The notes: generated by a model from the letters alone, not told the origin. A stretch of DNA of 64,000 bases from Parascardovia denticolens DSM 10105 = JCM 12538 (GCF_001042675.1 NZ_AP012333.1:1550001-1614000), one strand, 5' to 3'; positions 43,457 to 53,027 are shown, counted from the first letter of the stretch. Program-made: numbers and translations.

Positions 43457-44061
43457 TCTGTACCTGTTCGTACCTTTTTATACCTTTGTTCTTCTACGCA
43501 TTTCCGCCTGACCATCCCCGCCGTCCTCCACGTTCTTCGTGTCCTTCGGCGGCCGGCCTTGTGGGTTCGTGCGTTCCTATCCTGAGTCTTTCCCAGGCTT
43601 CAGCGCCCCGGAAAGAACTAGATCGTTCTAAAGTCAACGGTTTTTCCATTGTACGCAGATCCAAGGAGAGAAGGGGAGCAAGACCGGTCCTGACTGGCCG
43701 AGGTCAGCCCCTTCCCCAGGGGGATTCAGCTTCCTCCAAGCTCTTTCAGGAAACGCTCAGCGACACGCCGAACGAGCCTCCAGCCAGGCCGCTTTAAATA
43801 ATAGATGTCAACGATAAGACCTCCCAACCAGTAGGAGGCCCCGATGACACAAGGCGAAGGCCTTGATAACTCAACCCTTATAACTGAACCTTTCTTCTCT
43901 CTCCTTCTCTCTAAAGCCCGGTACCCGCCGGGCTTTTTCTTTTGGTGGACGATTGGTAGTCGTTTGGCGGTCGATTGGTAGGTATGCGGCAAGCGTTTAG
44001 CTGGCATGCGGCAGGCATGTAGCTCAGCCTCGCGGGATCAGGCATGAGCTAAAGTGAAAAC
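43457..44061. other. Divergent intergenic region of apuB and the DNA glycosylase, with a possible RNA
   Basis: This 605-base stretch has no convincing protein gene. It contains the apuB upstream region, an inverted repeat AGAAC-N6-GTTCT at 43614-43629 (a possible operator), several internal hairpins (for example cctcc/ggagg near 43832-43853), and a strong plus-strand terminator at 43913-43942. The terminator has no gene to serve unless a transcript starts inside the region. Confidence 0.55.
43913..43942 (+). terminator. Rho-independent terminator with no upstream gene on its strand
   Basis: Nine-base arms aaagcccgg and ccgggcttt (43913-43921, 43928-43936) with a 6-base loop are followed by tttcttttgg. 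The stem is perfect. The T-run is on the plus strand. Confidence 0.8.
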
Positions 44062-44868
44062 ATGACAAGGCGCGGCGATGCACAGACCTTCCTTCCCGGG
44101 CGAGCGGTCTTCCAAGCTTTATACCAAGAACTCGGCCCCCAGGGATGGTGGCCGGCGCAAACCGGTTTCGAGATGATCATCGGGTCCGTCCTGGTCCAAC
44201 ATACCGCTTGGCGGAACGTGGAAACCTCCTTGCAAAACCTGGTCCAAGCCCAAGCCCTGACCCCGCGAAGCATCGCGGGCATGAAGCAAGAGGACCTGGT
44301 CTCCCTCATCCGGCCCAGCGGCTTCATGCAGGCCAAGGCCGGAACCTGCCAGGCCATCTCCCGTTGGCTGATGGACACGGGCTTGGATGAAAGCGTCATC
44401 TGGCCTGAAGACGGATCGCAGGCAGCCGGAGACCCGCAACCTCCTCTGCCTGATTTGCGGGAAAACCTCCTGTCCGTCAAAGGAATCGGACAAGAGACCG
44501 CCGATGTGATCCGCCTTTACGCCTTCCATCAGAAATGCTTCATTTGGGACGTCTATTCCCGCCGAATGATCGCCGCCCTTGGCCTGCCCGACTACCCCAC
44601 CTATCAGGCGGCGAAGGACCATGAGGCCGCCTTCCTCGACATCTCCGAATTCACCCTGCCCGAATTGGGCGAATACCATGGGCTGATCGTGGAAGCGGGC
44701 AAGCGGAGCCGCGCCGCCGGCTCCTGGGAGTGGCTAACCCCGGTGAAGGCGGCTCAGACGGCCTTCCGCATCAGAGAGATGAACATCTGGTCAGTCCCGT
44801 GGACCTGCTCGAAAAGCTGCACATCGCCCGGGGCCGCAGGCAAAGGCGTCCCCGAGGGGAAAGCCTGA
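44062..44868 (+). CDS. Endonuclease III/HhH-GPD family DNA glycosylase
   Basis: The protein has 268 residues, with ATG at 44062; the upstream ribosome site is weak (GTGAAAAC). Base-excision repair enzyme type: an N-terminal six-helix part (TGFEMIIGSVLVQHTAWRNV, the usual LVGAILSQNT-like segment), helix-hairpin-helix LLSVKGIGQETADVIRLYAF at about 134-153, and catalytic Asp in FIWDVYSRR (about 162). The iron-sulphur Cys cluster of Nth is missing, so it is closer to the Nth-related family with endonuclease-III domain used for methylated or thymine mismatch bases. The C-terminal about 35 residues run into the opposite-strand rsmB gene (115-base convergent overlap) and may not be conserved. Confidence 0.82.
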   Translation: MTRRGDAQTFLPGRAVFQALYQELGPQGWWPAQTGFEMIIGSVLVQHTAWRNVETSLQNLVQAQALTPRSIAGMKQEDLVSLIRPSGFMQAKAGTCQAISRWLMDTGLDESVIWPEDGSQAAGDPQPPLPDLRENLLSVKGIGQETADVIRLYAFHQKCFIWDVYSRRMIAALGLPDYPTYQAAKDHEAAFLDISEFTLPELGEYHGLIVEAGKRSRAAGSWEWLTPVKAAQTAFRIREMNIWSVPWTCSKSCTSPGAAGKGVPEGKA

Positions 44869-46376
44869 CGGGCGTCCAAGCGGATGAGGTCTTGATGCCT
44901 GCCCAGGAAGGCGTCGACCACAAGCCGGGTCTCCTCCAAGACCGGCGAACACGTGACGTAGGCGAGGTAACCGCCGGGAGCCAGAGCCTCATAGGCGGAG
45001 TCCAAGAGCTGCCCTTGAAGAAGGCTGAGGGAGGCGATCTCCTCGGGCTTTTTGCGCCAGCGGGATTCGGGACGACGACGCAGGGACCCTAGGCCCGAGC
45101 AGGGGGCGTCCACCAGGATCCGATCAAAGGCTTGCGGATAAAGGTCTCCCAGCTGGCGGCCATCCTTTTCCTCCACCCCTTCGATGATGGACGGGGCAGC
45201 GCTGGAGGCCGGGGCCATGCCCGTGAAAGCGCATAGATTGTCCCTGACCAGATCGGCCCGGTGATGGGTCGGCTCGTTGGCCAAGAGGGTGGTGAGCCGG
45301 CCGGAATTCGAACGACTGAGGGCGCAGGCGGCCAGCAGGGCGGTTTTGCCACCGGGGCCCGCGCACATATCCAGCCAGCGTTCGGCTTGGCGAGAGGTCG
45401 TCAGATCGGACTGCGAGTCAGCCGGGAGGTCGACTGGAAAATCGGTCGGAAGGTCGGTCGGAAACCCGGCCGCTTTATCCACATCGGCCACGGCTAGGGC
45501 GGCCAACTGACTGCCTTCGTCCTCCACCCCGGCCAGCCCCTGCCGGACGGCCGGAATATCATGGGGATTCACCCCTTTGATCCGCAGCCCATAAGGAGAG
45601 AAAGAAGTCTCCCCCCAAACGATCCGGCCGGGAACAGCCTGTCCATCCGAACCAGCCCTGCCGGCGGAAATCCCTTCGAGCTGGGCTATCAGCTCCTCCC
45701 GTGAAATCAAACCTGGGCGGGCGCATAAGGTGACATCCGCCGGCTCATTATCGGCGGACAGAAGGGCGGCCAACTGGTCATCCGCCCTGTCTTCATAGGC
45801 GGCCGCCTCCCACGAACGGCGCAGCTGCCCGACGACCCAATTAGGATGGGAATAGCGGAGGGCCAAACGGGCGTCGGAATCGGCCTTGGGAATCCGAGAA
45901 GTGAGGACCGCCTCCCATTCCTGCCGGGACCTGGTCGCCACCTTCCGCAAGAGGGCGTTGACGAACCCAGCCGCCCTGGCATCCGAGCGACCGCCCCGGC
46001 GAAGCAGGCCGACCGTTTGGGAAACGGCGGCGTAATCCGGCGAGCCGAGGAAAAGAAGCTGATAAACACCCAGGCGGGCCGCATCCAAAACCGGGATCTC
46101 GATCCTTTTCAACGGCCGGAAGGACACGTCGGCGATCACCGCATCGAGGAAGCCCTGCCAGCGCAAAGTCCCGTAGACCATGTCGGTGACGGCGGCCCGG
46201 TCCCGCCCGCCCAGCTCGTCCGGGGAGAAGGAACTCAGCTCCTGGGGGACCAGCAGATTGGAGAAGGCCTGGTTCCGGTGGACGCGAATCAACGATTTCC
46301 AGGCGATGGAGCGCGGGGAAAGGTCTTTCTTGGCTTTTCCGGTTTTCCCGGCGTTTCCGATCCCGCCCTCAGTCAC
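44754..46376 (-). CDS. rsmB: 16S rRNA (cytosine-967-C5)-methyltransferase RsmB
   Basis: The protein has 540 residues, with a GTG start at 46376 that overlaps the fmt stop by 8 bases. RsmB methylates C967 of 16S rRNA. It has an N-terminal NusB-like RNA-binding domain (about 20-170, FSNLLVPQEL, VYGTLRWQGFLDAVI). The SAM-dependent domain follows with MCAGPGGKTALLAACAL, and the catalytic Cys is in LVDAPCSGLGSLRRRPE (about 425) with the second Cys in YVTCSPVLEE. The length is greater than the E. coli enzyme (429) because of inserts, including a repeated Phe-Pro-Thr/Val-Asp-Leu-Pro stretch around 305-325. Part of the tight rsmB-fmt-priA set. Confidence 0.93.
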   Translation of the reverse strand: MTEGGIGNAGKTGKAKKDLSPRSIAWKSLIRVHRNQAFSNLLVPQELSSFSPDELGGRDRAAVTDMVYGTLRWQGFLDAVIADVSFRPLKRIEIPVLDAARLGVYQLLFLGSPDYAAVSQTVGLLRRGGRSDARAAGFVNALLRKVATRSRQEWEAVLTSRIPKADSDARLALRYSHPNWVVGQLRRSWEAAAYEDRADDQLAALLSADNEPADVTLCARPGLISREELIAQLEGISAGRAGSDGQAVPGRIVWGETSFSPYGLRIKGVNPHDIPAVRQGLAGVEDEGSQLAALAVADVDKAAGFPTDLPTDFPVDLPADSQSDLTTSRQAERWLDMCAGPGGKTALLAACALSRSNSGRLTTLLANEPTHHRADLVRDNLCAFTGMAPASSAAPSIIEGVEEKDGRQLGDLYPQAFDRILVDAPCSGLGSLRRRPESRWRKKPEEIASLSLLQGQLLDSAYEALAPGGYLAYVTCSPVLEETRLVVDAFLGRHQDLIRLDARQAFPSGTPLPAAPGDVQLFEQVHGTDQMFISLMRKAV

Positions 46377-47346
46377 AGTAAGCCTTCGCGGACAGGCGGG
46401 CGCCGCGGGCCCAATCGGCGGCCTTCATCTGCTTTTTGCCTTGCGCCTTCACCTGGTCCAACTCCAAAGGATCCGTCAGGGTCCCCAGCCAGATGTGTTT
46501 CTTGGTCACCAGAAGACGGCCGGGTTTCAAAGCGCCGGCGGCAGGCTTGCCTGCAGTCTCGGATTTGTCCACGTGCGCCTGGGCGATGGTCAGTTTGATG
46601 GGGGCTGCCTTGTCGGAATCCTCCTGGGTATGCAGCTGGCACCAGGCCCCTGGCTCGGGCGTGCAGGCGCGGATCTGCCGATCCGCGGCGAAAGCGGGCA
46701 CGGCGAAACGGATACGAGCGTCATCAGGATGAATCTTCGCCGCCATCTCGAAGCTACCGGCCGGCTGGGGGCGGAAGGCCAATCGACCGTCAGCTATCCC
46801 CTGCAGGACCGCGCACAAAAGATGGGCCCCGTCCTGCGACAGCCGGTCCAGAAGCTCTCCGGCCGTTTCATGAGGACCGATTTCCACGGTCGACTGGGCC
46901 ACAATCGGCCCATCATCCAAGCCGGGACCGATCTTGAAAACGGTGACCCCGGTGATGGTCTCCCCCGCCCAAATCGCCCTCTGGACCGGGGCCGCGCCGC
47001 GATATTGCGGCAGGAGGGAGAAATGCAGGTTATACCAGCCCAGGGGAAGGGCGTCCAAGGCTTCCGGCTTGAGCAGGTTCCCGTAGGCGACCACGGCGGC
47101 CGCGTCCGGATGAAGGTCCTCCAGCGTCCGGAAGAACTCGGGCGAGGTGGGCTTGTCTTCGATGACGGGCAGGCCCGCCTGGATGGCAGCCTGTTTCACC
47201 GGGCTGGGAGTCAGCTTCCGGCCGCGGCCTTGCGGGGCGTCCGGCCGGGTGAGGACTCCGACCACTTCCAGCTTGCCGCCGGCCTGAATCAAGGCCTGCA
47301 AAGGTCCTACCGCCACTTGGGGGGTTCCTGCGAAAAGAATTCTCAT
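46369..47346 (-). CDS. fmt: Methionyl-tRNA formyltransferase
   Basis: The protein has 325 residues, with ATG at 47346. It formylates the initiator Met-tRNA using 10-formyl-tetrahydrofolate. The Rossmann start MRILFAGTPQVAVGPLQ, the catalytic NLHFSLLPQYRGAAPVQRA segment (about 105-120, with Asn, His and a later Asp in GLDDGP), and the C-terminal OB-like domain are all seen. It is 46 bases downstream of priA and overlaps rsmB, the conserved priA-fmt-rsmB order. Confidence 0.96.
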   Translation of the reverse strand: MRILFAGTPQVAVGPLQALIQAGGKLEVVGVLTRPDAPQGRGRKLTPSPVKQAAIQAGLPVIEDKPTSPEFFRTLEDLHPDAAAVVAYGNLLKPEALDALPLGWYNLHFSLLPQYRGAAPVQRAIWAGETITGVTVFKIGPGLDDGPIVAQSTVEIGPHETAGELLDRLSQDGAHLLCAVLQGIADGRLAFRPQPAGSFEMAAKIHPDDARIRFAVPAFAADRQIRACTPEPGAWCQLHTQEDSDKAAPIKLTIAQAHVDKSETAGKPAAGALKPGRLLVTKKHIWLGTLTDPLELDQVKAQGKKQMKAADWARGARLSAKAYCD

Positions 47347-47391
47347 AGCTCCTACTCTAGCGAAGCGAGCGAACGGCGTCTGACGGCGAGA

Positions 47392-49650
47392 TCAGCTCAA
47401 GGATTTGGGGTTGATCTGGAAACGCAGCTCCCCTTTCACCCGCGACCGGGCGTGCTTGGCCGCGGCCGCGTGCAGCTGTTGAGCCAGGCGAAGGGTCCGC
47501 CCGACCGGGACCCGGACCACGGCTCGTACCCGGTCATTGCTGCCTTCCAGCTGGCGATCGATAATCGTGGCAGGCGGAGGCAGGGGAATCGGCCCCAAAA
47601 CCGGGGGCTGATCCCCGGGCTGCAGGGGATCGAGGCCCAGCCCGTCCAGGACTTCTTCCACCACTTCGCGCCTTCCCCACACATGAGCGGCAGTCACCGC
47701 CGGGGGCATGGCGGTCTCTTGCCTCTCCCCCAGCTCTTGGGCGGCCAGGAAGGCCGGATTCCACGTCATGAGGGACTGGGCGATGGCCGGATCGCACTCC
47801 CCCAGCAAAAGCACCTGCCCTCCTTGCGCGTGCGGCAGGCATAGAGCGGCGGACCGCATCCAGGCGGTCAAAGTATCAAGGCGGGCGTCCATGCTGGAGG
47901 AATAGAGGCTGGTCCAGGTATCGACGATGGCCATGGCCCTGTAATGCGGGCTCTGCCCCTGTCCTTCCTGTCCCTCTCGCCTTTCTTGCCCTTCCTGCCT
48001 TTCCATCCGGGTCACAGGGGTGGAGACGATTTCCGGTTCCGCACCCGGAGTGGCGATGACCACTTGCGGCCGGTCCTCGATCATCGGCACGACCCCCCGG
48101 GGCTGGTGAGGGGTGGAAGTGACGATCCTCGTATGGGGGAAGAGGCCGAGGAGTTCTTGGGCGGTCCCCAAGGCCCCGACCCGGATGACCCTCATCCGCT
48201 CCCCCTTGCAATGAGGGCAGACCCAGGCGGTGGCCGCCTGGCCGCACCAGAGACACCGGGCGGCCTGACCTGAATCCGCAGGCTGCTTGAGCGGCCCGGA
48301 GCAGCGGGGGCAGCGGGCTTGCCGATGGCAGGAGGAACAAATCAAAGTCATGGACTGCCCATCGTAAGGGATGGAGATGAGCACCGGCCCCGATTCCAAG
48401 GCGTTGTTCAGGATCCTGACGGCCGTATGGGGAACCCGGGACCCGACGGTCGGGTCGGTCAAGTCCTCCAAGGCAGCCCGATTGAGGACCCTCACCCAGG
48501 GGGTCAGCTTTTTGACCACGGAATCAAGCCCATGCACGGCCACCACCGGCCCGCAATCGATGGCGGAAGGCAGACCTTCGACTTCCGCCTGGCTCTGGGG
48601 GCTGCGGGCGTGGGAGAGCATGACGGCGATCCCCTTATGGTTCCTGGCCCGGAGCAGCATGACGTCGCGCGCGTTGGGGTAAGGCATGAAGCCATCGGCG
48701 TTCTGGTAGGCGATGTCGTCCACGCAGACGAAGACAGCCGGCCCGGTCACCGGGGCGTACATGCTGGTCCGGGCCCCGATCACGCAGGTCACCTCCCCTC
48801 GGGCGATGGCCATGTAGGAACGGTACCTTTCCTCCGGGGTCTTCATCCCGGCCAGGACGCAGTAGTCCCCTTGCCAGACCCCCCGGCCGGAACGGACGGA
48901 ATAAGGGCGCAAACCGGCCTTCTTCAGGCGCTGGTCCACCAAGCGGATATGGGCCGAGTCCGGCAGTTCCGCCACGATGGGGCGGCCGGCCGTCAGACTT
49001 TTCCCGATCAGCCAGACCAAGTCGTCCGCCCAAGTGGTGACGCCGGGCAAAGCATCCCAGACCACCTGGCCGGGGGTGGTGGCCTCCCAGAGGCGATTCA
49101 CCTGGTCGATCGCCTCATAGGATGATTCGACCCGGTCGTTTTCCTGGTTGAAAGCGGCGGCCGCAGAAGAGTCGGCGGACCCGTTCCTCCCCCGGCGGTC
49201 TCGCCGACCGGGTCGGGGTTCTTTATCCACACGGGCGACTCGAGGGGGCAGAGCCAGCCGGATGATGTTGGCCCGGGTCCCCCCATAGAATTCCGCGATT
49301 TTCTCGATGTCCGACCGCATCTGCTCCGGCAGGGCGATCTGGTCCCCCAAGACCCGTTCCAGATAACGCAAGGAAGAGGCCGGGGTCTCGCTTTTCTCCG
49401 ACCGGCCCCAGATGATCCCATTGACCAGCCGGCCGGCGAACCTCACCCTCACCTGGGCTCCGGGCAAGGCCCGGGCGGACTGCCTCTCCTCCACCAGATA
49501 ATCGAAGGTCTGCCCCAGTTGGATGGCTTGGACGTCAATGACCACGTGGGCGACGGGAAGCCTCTCGGCCGGCTCTTTCACCCTGGCCGGGCTTTTCCGC
49601 TTGCGCGGGGCCAGCCCGTCAAGGGCCAGCTGCTCCCCTAAAATGACCAT
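47392..49650 (-). CDS. priA: Probable primosomal protein N' (PriA) without helicase Walker motif
   Basis: The protein has 752 residues, with ATG at 49650. PriA restarts stalled replication forks. The N-terminal DNA-binding domain (VARVDKEP region) and the zinc module are intact: eight Cys in CSSCHRQARCPRCSG and CLWCGQA...CPHC (about 425-490). The helicase core lacks the GxGKT Walker A: the equivalent sequence is GQVVWDALPGVTTWADD at about 200, and DEx(D/H) is replaced by FVCVDDIAYQN. Loss of ATPase motifs is known for actinobacterial PriA, so the protein probably acts as a structural replication-restart factor. It is followed by fmt and rsmB. Confidence 0.9.
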   Translation of the reverse strand: MVILGEQLALDGLAPRKRKSPARVKEPAERLPVAHVVIDVQAIQLGQTFDYLVEERQSARALPGAQVRVRFAGRLVNGIIWGRSEKSETPASSLRYLERVLGDQIALPEQMRSDIEKIAEFYGGTRANIIRLALPPRVARVDKEPRPGRRDRRGRNGSADSSAAAAFNQENDRVESSYEAIDQVNRLWEATTPGQVVWDALPGVTTWADDLVWLIGKSLTAGRPIVAELPDSAHIRLVDQRLKKAGLRPYSVRSGRGVWQGDYCVLAGMKTPEERYRSYMAIARGEVTCVIGARTSMYAPVTGPAVFVCVDDIAYQNADGFMPYPNARDVMLLRARNHKGIAVMLSHARSPQSQAEVEGLPSAIDCGPVVAVHGLDSVVKKLTPWVRVLNRAALEDLTDPTVGSRVPHTAVRILNNALESGPVLISIPYDGQSMTLICSSCHRQARCPRCSGPLKQPADSGQAARCLWCGQAATAWVCPHCKGERMRVIRVGALGTAQELLGLFPHTRIVTSTPHQPRGVVPMIEDRPQVVIATPGAEPEIVSTPVTRMERQEGQERREGQEGQGQSPHYRAMAIVDTWTSLYSSSMDARLDTLTAWMRSAALCLPHAQGGQVLLLGECDPAIAQSLMTWNPAFLAAQELGERQETAMPPAVTAAHVWGRREVVEEVLDGLGLDPLQPGDQPPVLGPIPLPPPATIIDRQLEGSNDRVRAVVRVPVGRTLRLAQQLHAAAAKHARSRVKGELRFQINPKSLS

Positions 49651-49745
49651 GGTCCCATCTTACCCAATCGCCCTCGAGAAGGCGGCGGCACGGGTATGAA
49701 GGCGAAGAAAGCCGCCGCGGCCGCCCTAGGAGGGGCAAGCGCATA

Positions 49746-51017
49746 TCATCCGGCGATCAAGTCATGGACGGCGGAGCGCAGCTCCTCCACCCGGTTTGTC
49801 TCCTCCCAGGTGAAGTTCTGATCGCTGCGGCCGAAATGCCCATAAGCGGCCGTCTTGCTGTAAATGGGCCGCAAAAGGTCCAGCTGGTCGATGATGGCAG
49901 CCGGGCGCAGGTCGAAGACGGCTTCCACGGCCTGGGCCAGGGCGGCGTCCGTGACTCCGGCCTGGCGGGCGGCGAAGGCGAGGGTGCCGAAGGTGTCCAC
50001 ATTGATGGAGACGGGCTCGGCCACCCCGATGGCATAGGCGATCTGGACTTCCACCTTATGGGCGAAGCCGGCGGCCACCAGGTTCTTGGCCACCCAGCGG
50101 GCGGCGTAGGCGGCGGACCGGTCCACCTTGGAAGGGTCTTTGCCGGAGAAGGCGCCGCCCCCGTGATGGCCGAGGCCGCCATAGGTGTCGACGATGATCT
50201 TGCGCCCGGTCAAACCGGCGTCCGCGGCCGGCCCTCCAAGAACGAAGGACCCGGTGGGATTGACCAGGAAACGGTAGGAATCATGGTCCACCATATCCAG
50301 ACGGGTTTCCGGGCTGTCCCCTCCCTCCTGGCCCAGGACCTGGGCGAGGACGGGATCGACCACGTTCTCGCGCAGCTGGTCGCGGAGCAGGGATTGGGAA
50401 ATGCCAGGGTCGTGCTGGGTGGAGATGAGGATGGTGTCGATGCGGATCGGCCGGCCGTCGTCCCCGTATTCCACCGTCACCTGGGTCTTACCATCGGGCC
50501 GCAGATGAGGGACTACCCCGTTCTTACGCACCCAAGCCAAGCGCTCGGCCAGCCGATGGGCCAGCTCGATGGGCAAAGGCATGAAGACCTTGGTCTCGTC
50601 GCAGGCATACCCGAACATGATTCCTTGGTCGCCAGCCCCTTGGGAGGCGTAATGCTCCTCCTTGGTCGTGGCCGCGCGGCTGACCCCCGCGTTGATCTCC
50701 GGGCTCTGCTCGTCGATGGAGACCATGACCCCGGTGGAATCCGCATCCAGTCCCACTTCCGACGACGTATAGCCGATCCTCTTGAGGGTGTCGCGCACCA
50801 CCTTGTTGATGTTCACATAGCCTTCCGAGGTCACTTCGCCGAAAACGAAGAACTGGCCGGTGGTGGCGCAGGTCTCCACAGCCACGTGCGAGGCCGGGTC
50901 CTGTTTGAGCAACTCGTCAAGGATGGCGTCGGAGATTTGGTCGCACACCTTGTCGGGATGCCCCTCGGTCACTGACTCTGACGTGATCAGTCTCGTGTTT
51001 TTCTTCGTCATGCTCAT
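49746..51017 (-). CDS. metK: S-adenosylmethionine synthetase
   Basis: The protein has 423 residues from ATG at 51017; the ATG at 51011 is better spaced from AAGGATGG. It makes SAM from ATP and methionine. The signatures are present: [34 protein letters not shown], and [19 protein letters not shown]. It is preceded by rpoZ (same strand, with a terminator between) and followed by priA after 95 bases. No SAM riboswitch is visible in the short leader. Confidence 0.97.
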   Translation of the reverse strand: MSMTKKNTRLITSESVTEGHPDKVCDQISDAILDELLKQDPASHVAVETCATTGQFFVFGEVTSEGYVNINKVVRDTLKRIGYTSSEVGLDADSTGVMVSIDEQSPEINAGVSRAATTKEEHYASQGAGDQGIMFGYACDETKVFMPLPIELAHRLAERLAWVRKNGVVPHLRPDGKTQVTVEYGDDGRPIRIDTILISTQHDPGISQSLLRDQLRENVVDPVLAQVLGQEGGDSPETRLDMVDHDSYRFLVNPTGSFVLGGPAADAGLTGRKIIVDTYGGLGHHGGGAFSGKDPSKVDRSAAYAARWVAKNLVAAGFAHKVEVQIAYAIGVAEPVSINVDTFGTLAFAARQAGVTDAALAQAVEAVFDLRPAAIIDQLDLLRPIYSKTAAYGHFGRSDQNFTWEETNRVEELRSAVHDLIAG

Positions 51018-51093
51018 CCATCCTTATTCCTGTTGGCATCTTTCCGCCCGGGTCCCTGCTGGCACCTTGGCATCCGGCGATCTTGAAGACAGA

Positions 51094-51124
51094 AGGGCCC
51101 CGCACCCGGCAGGTACGGGGCCCT
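51094..51124 (-). terminator. Terminator of rpoZ
   Basis: Perfect 9-base arms agggccccg (51094-51102) and cggggccct (51116-51124) with a 13-base loop. It lies 51 bases after the rpoZ stop; the minus-strand tail TCTGTCTTC is only weakly T-rich. Confidence 0.65.
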
Positions 51125-51174
51125 CGATGATGGGCCAAAGCCAGGCCCCGGCCGGTCGCGGTCTTGTTGACGAC

Positions 51175-51465
51175 TTAGTTGAGCACGCCTTCGGTCAGGT
51201 CGTCCTCTCCCAAGGTCTCTTCCAGAAGGCCTTCGTTAATCTCGCGGAAGGCGATGGTCAAAGGCTTCTCCTGGTTCTTGTACTCGACCAGAGGGCCCAC
51301 GTTCTGCAGAAGTCCCTCATTCAGCTGGGTGAAGTACGAGTTGATCTGGCGGGCGCGCTTGGCCGCGAACATGGCCAAAGCGTAACGGGACTGGGCATGC
51401 TTGTCCAGCTCATCGATAGGAGGATTCGCCAAACCTTCAGGCTGTGGAACTGTTCCTAATGCCAT
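51175..51465 (-). CDS. rpoZ: RNA polymerase omega subunit
   Basis: The protein has 96 residues; ATG at 51465 follows GGAGAAAA. An in-frame ATG 11 codons up gives a less likely extension. The omega core is [20 protein letters not shown], followed by the actinobacterial [20 protein letters not shown]. It supports assembly of the beta' subunit. Located upstream of metK. Confidence 0.93.
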   Translation of the reverse strand: MALGTVPQPEGLANPPIDELDKHAQSRYALAMFAAKRARQINSYFTQLNEGLLQNVGPLVEYKNQEKPLTIAFREINEGLLEETLGEDDLTEGVLN

Positions 51466-51665
51466 TTTTCTCCAATGCTGCTTGCGCTTATCTTTCATCG
51501 TGCTAAACGAGAATCCGAATCACCATCGGTCTGGCTACCACTCTAGTACTTACCAGACGATATTTCCAGCATTCACCGTCCCGGATCCGCCGGATGATGC
51601 AAACCTCCAGTATGATACCAGCCCGGCCGAATATTCCGAGTCCTTACGGGGAAGACGGCCGCCTT

Positions 51666-52526
51666 TCAGTCCTTCTTCTTCGCGGTGAAAAGGCCCAGCC
51701 TTTGGATGTTGGAGAACATCTTGGCATAGCCGAAGAGGGATTTGCCCGTGTCCAGGCTGGAAATCCGGTCCATGTCGTCCTCGGACAGGGCGAAATCCCA
51801 GATGTCCAGGTTCTGCTCCATCCGGTCGCGGTGGGTGGATTTCGGGATGACCACCAGCCCCCGCTGCGCCAGGAAACGCAAGGCCACCTGGGCGGCCGAC
51901 TTGTCATAGGCCGTCCCGATCTCGGTTAAGAGAGGATGGGTGAACAAGTCGTTCTTCCCCTCGGCGAAAGGCCCCCAGGCCTCCCCCTGGATCCCATGAT
52001 CCTTCATGACGGCCAGGAGGTCGTTCTGCTGGAAGAAGACGTGGTTTTCAATCTGGTTGACGGCCGGGACCACATTCGCCCTCGTGGCCAAGTCAATCAG
52101 CCGGTCGGCCTCCATGTTGGAGACGCCGATGGCCTTGACCAAGCCGTCCTTGTACAAATCCTCGAGCGCCCGGTAAGCCCAGAGGTAATTGCCCACCGCC
52201 TGGTGGATGAGAACCAGATCCAGGTAATCGGTCCGTAAAAGGCGTAAGGACCTTTTGACGCTTTCAATGGTCTTGTCGTACCCGAAATTGTTGATCCAGA
52301 CCTTGGTGGTCAGGAAAATCTCCCGCCTGGGCAGGCCGGATTCCTCCAAGGCTTCCCCCACGGCCCGCTCGTTTCGGTAGAACTGGGCGGTGTCGATCAG
52401 ACGGTAGCCGACCTCCAAGGCGTCGGTCACGGCTTGCTTGCATTCATCATGCCGGGGAATTTGAAACACGCCGAAGCCTTCCTGAGGCATGGAAATTCCG
52501 TTGTTAAGGGTGACCGAAGGAACCAT
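51666..52526 (-). CDS. Aldo/keto reductase (2,5-diketogluconate-reductase type)
   Basis: The protein has 286 residues, with ATG at 52526 after GGCGGACGGTC. It has the AKR barrel with Asp and Tyr in RLIDTAQFYRNE, Lys in LTTKVWI, His in LVLIHQAVG, and IPKSTHRDRMEQNLDI for NADPH. SNMEADRLIDL and VNQIE are the usual barrel segments. Typical for bifidobacterial AKRs that reduce sugars, ketones or aldehydes; the exact substrate is not clear. A single gene. Confidence 0.92.
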   Translation of the reverse strand: MVPSVTLNNGISMPQEGFGVFQIPRHDECKQAVTDALEVGYRLIDTAQFYRNERAVGEALEESGLPRREIFLTTKVWINNFGYDKTIESVKRSLRLLRTDYLDLVLIHQAVGNYLWAYRALEDLYKDGLVKAIGVSNMEADRLIDLATRANVVPAVNQIENHVFFQQNDLLAVMKDHGIQGEAWGPFAEGKNDLFTHPLLTEIGTAYDKSAAQVALRFLAQRGLVVIPKSTHRDRMEQNLDIWDFALSEDDMDRISSLDTGKSLFGYAKMFSNIQRLGLFTAKKKD

Positions 52527-52722
52527 GACCGTCCGCCTTTCTGCCTGTGCCCGCGCCCTTGCATGGACGGGCTTTTGTTTCCGGTATTTCCAGCCTAGTC
52601 GTTTCCCCTCCCTTTTTCACTTTGGGCTGGAATGGCCTTGGATGGGATGACTTTGGGATGGCCTTGGCATGAATTTAGGATGGGATGGTCGGAGGTCTTA
52701 CCCCATCCCCAAAAATCATGAG

Positions 52723-52801
52723 GGCGTATACGAAACGAGGTTACAGAAAACAGGCCGCCATTTCCAACCTCGATTTTTTGTAACCTCGTTTCGTATACGC
52801 C
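52723..52801. repeat. 23-bp perfect inverted repeat
   Basis: The left arm (52723-52745) begins ggcgtatacgaaacgaggtt; the right arm (52779-52801) is its exact reverse complement. The spacer is 33 bases. The outer part of each arm contains cgtatacg. It would make a very stable hairpin, or could be the ends of a small mobile palindrome. Confidence 0.85.
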
Positions 52802-53027
52802 TAGGGGAGGTAAGGCCTGGATTTGAGGTGTGAAATGGGGTGGGATGAGGGATGAGGTGATGAAATTGGGTGATGAAATGAGAAAGGGAGGGATTATGGA
52901 TTGTGAGAGGAAATAAAGGGGATGGAAAATGATGAAATGAAAATATGGGAAATCAGGGAGGAAATATAGAGGGAAGAAAAATGGGAACACCCGCAAAACC
53001 ATCAATCCCCTAAACCCATAAATAGGG

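Noticed and set aside
43726-44007. 93-codon minus-strand frame upstream of apuB
   Set aside because: It crosses the strong terminator, is very basic and has no convincing start site.
50860-51459. 199-codon plus-strand frame across metK and rpoZ
   Set aside because: Crosses two known genes and a terminator in antisense; no ribosome site or domain.
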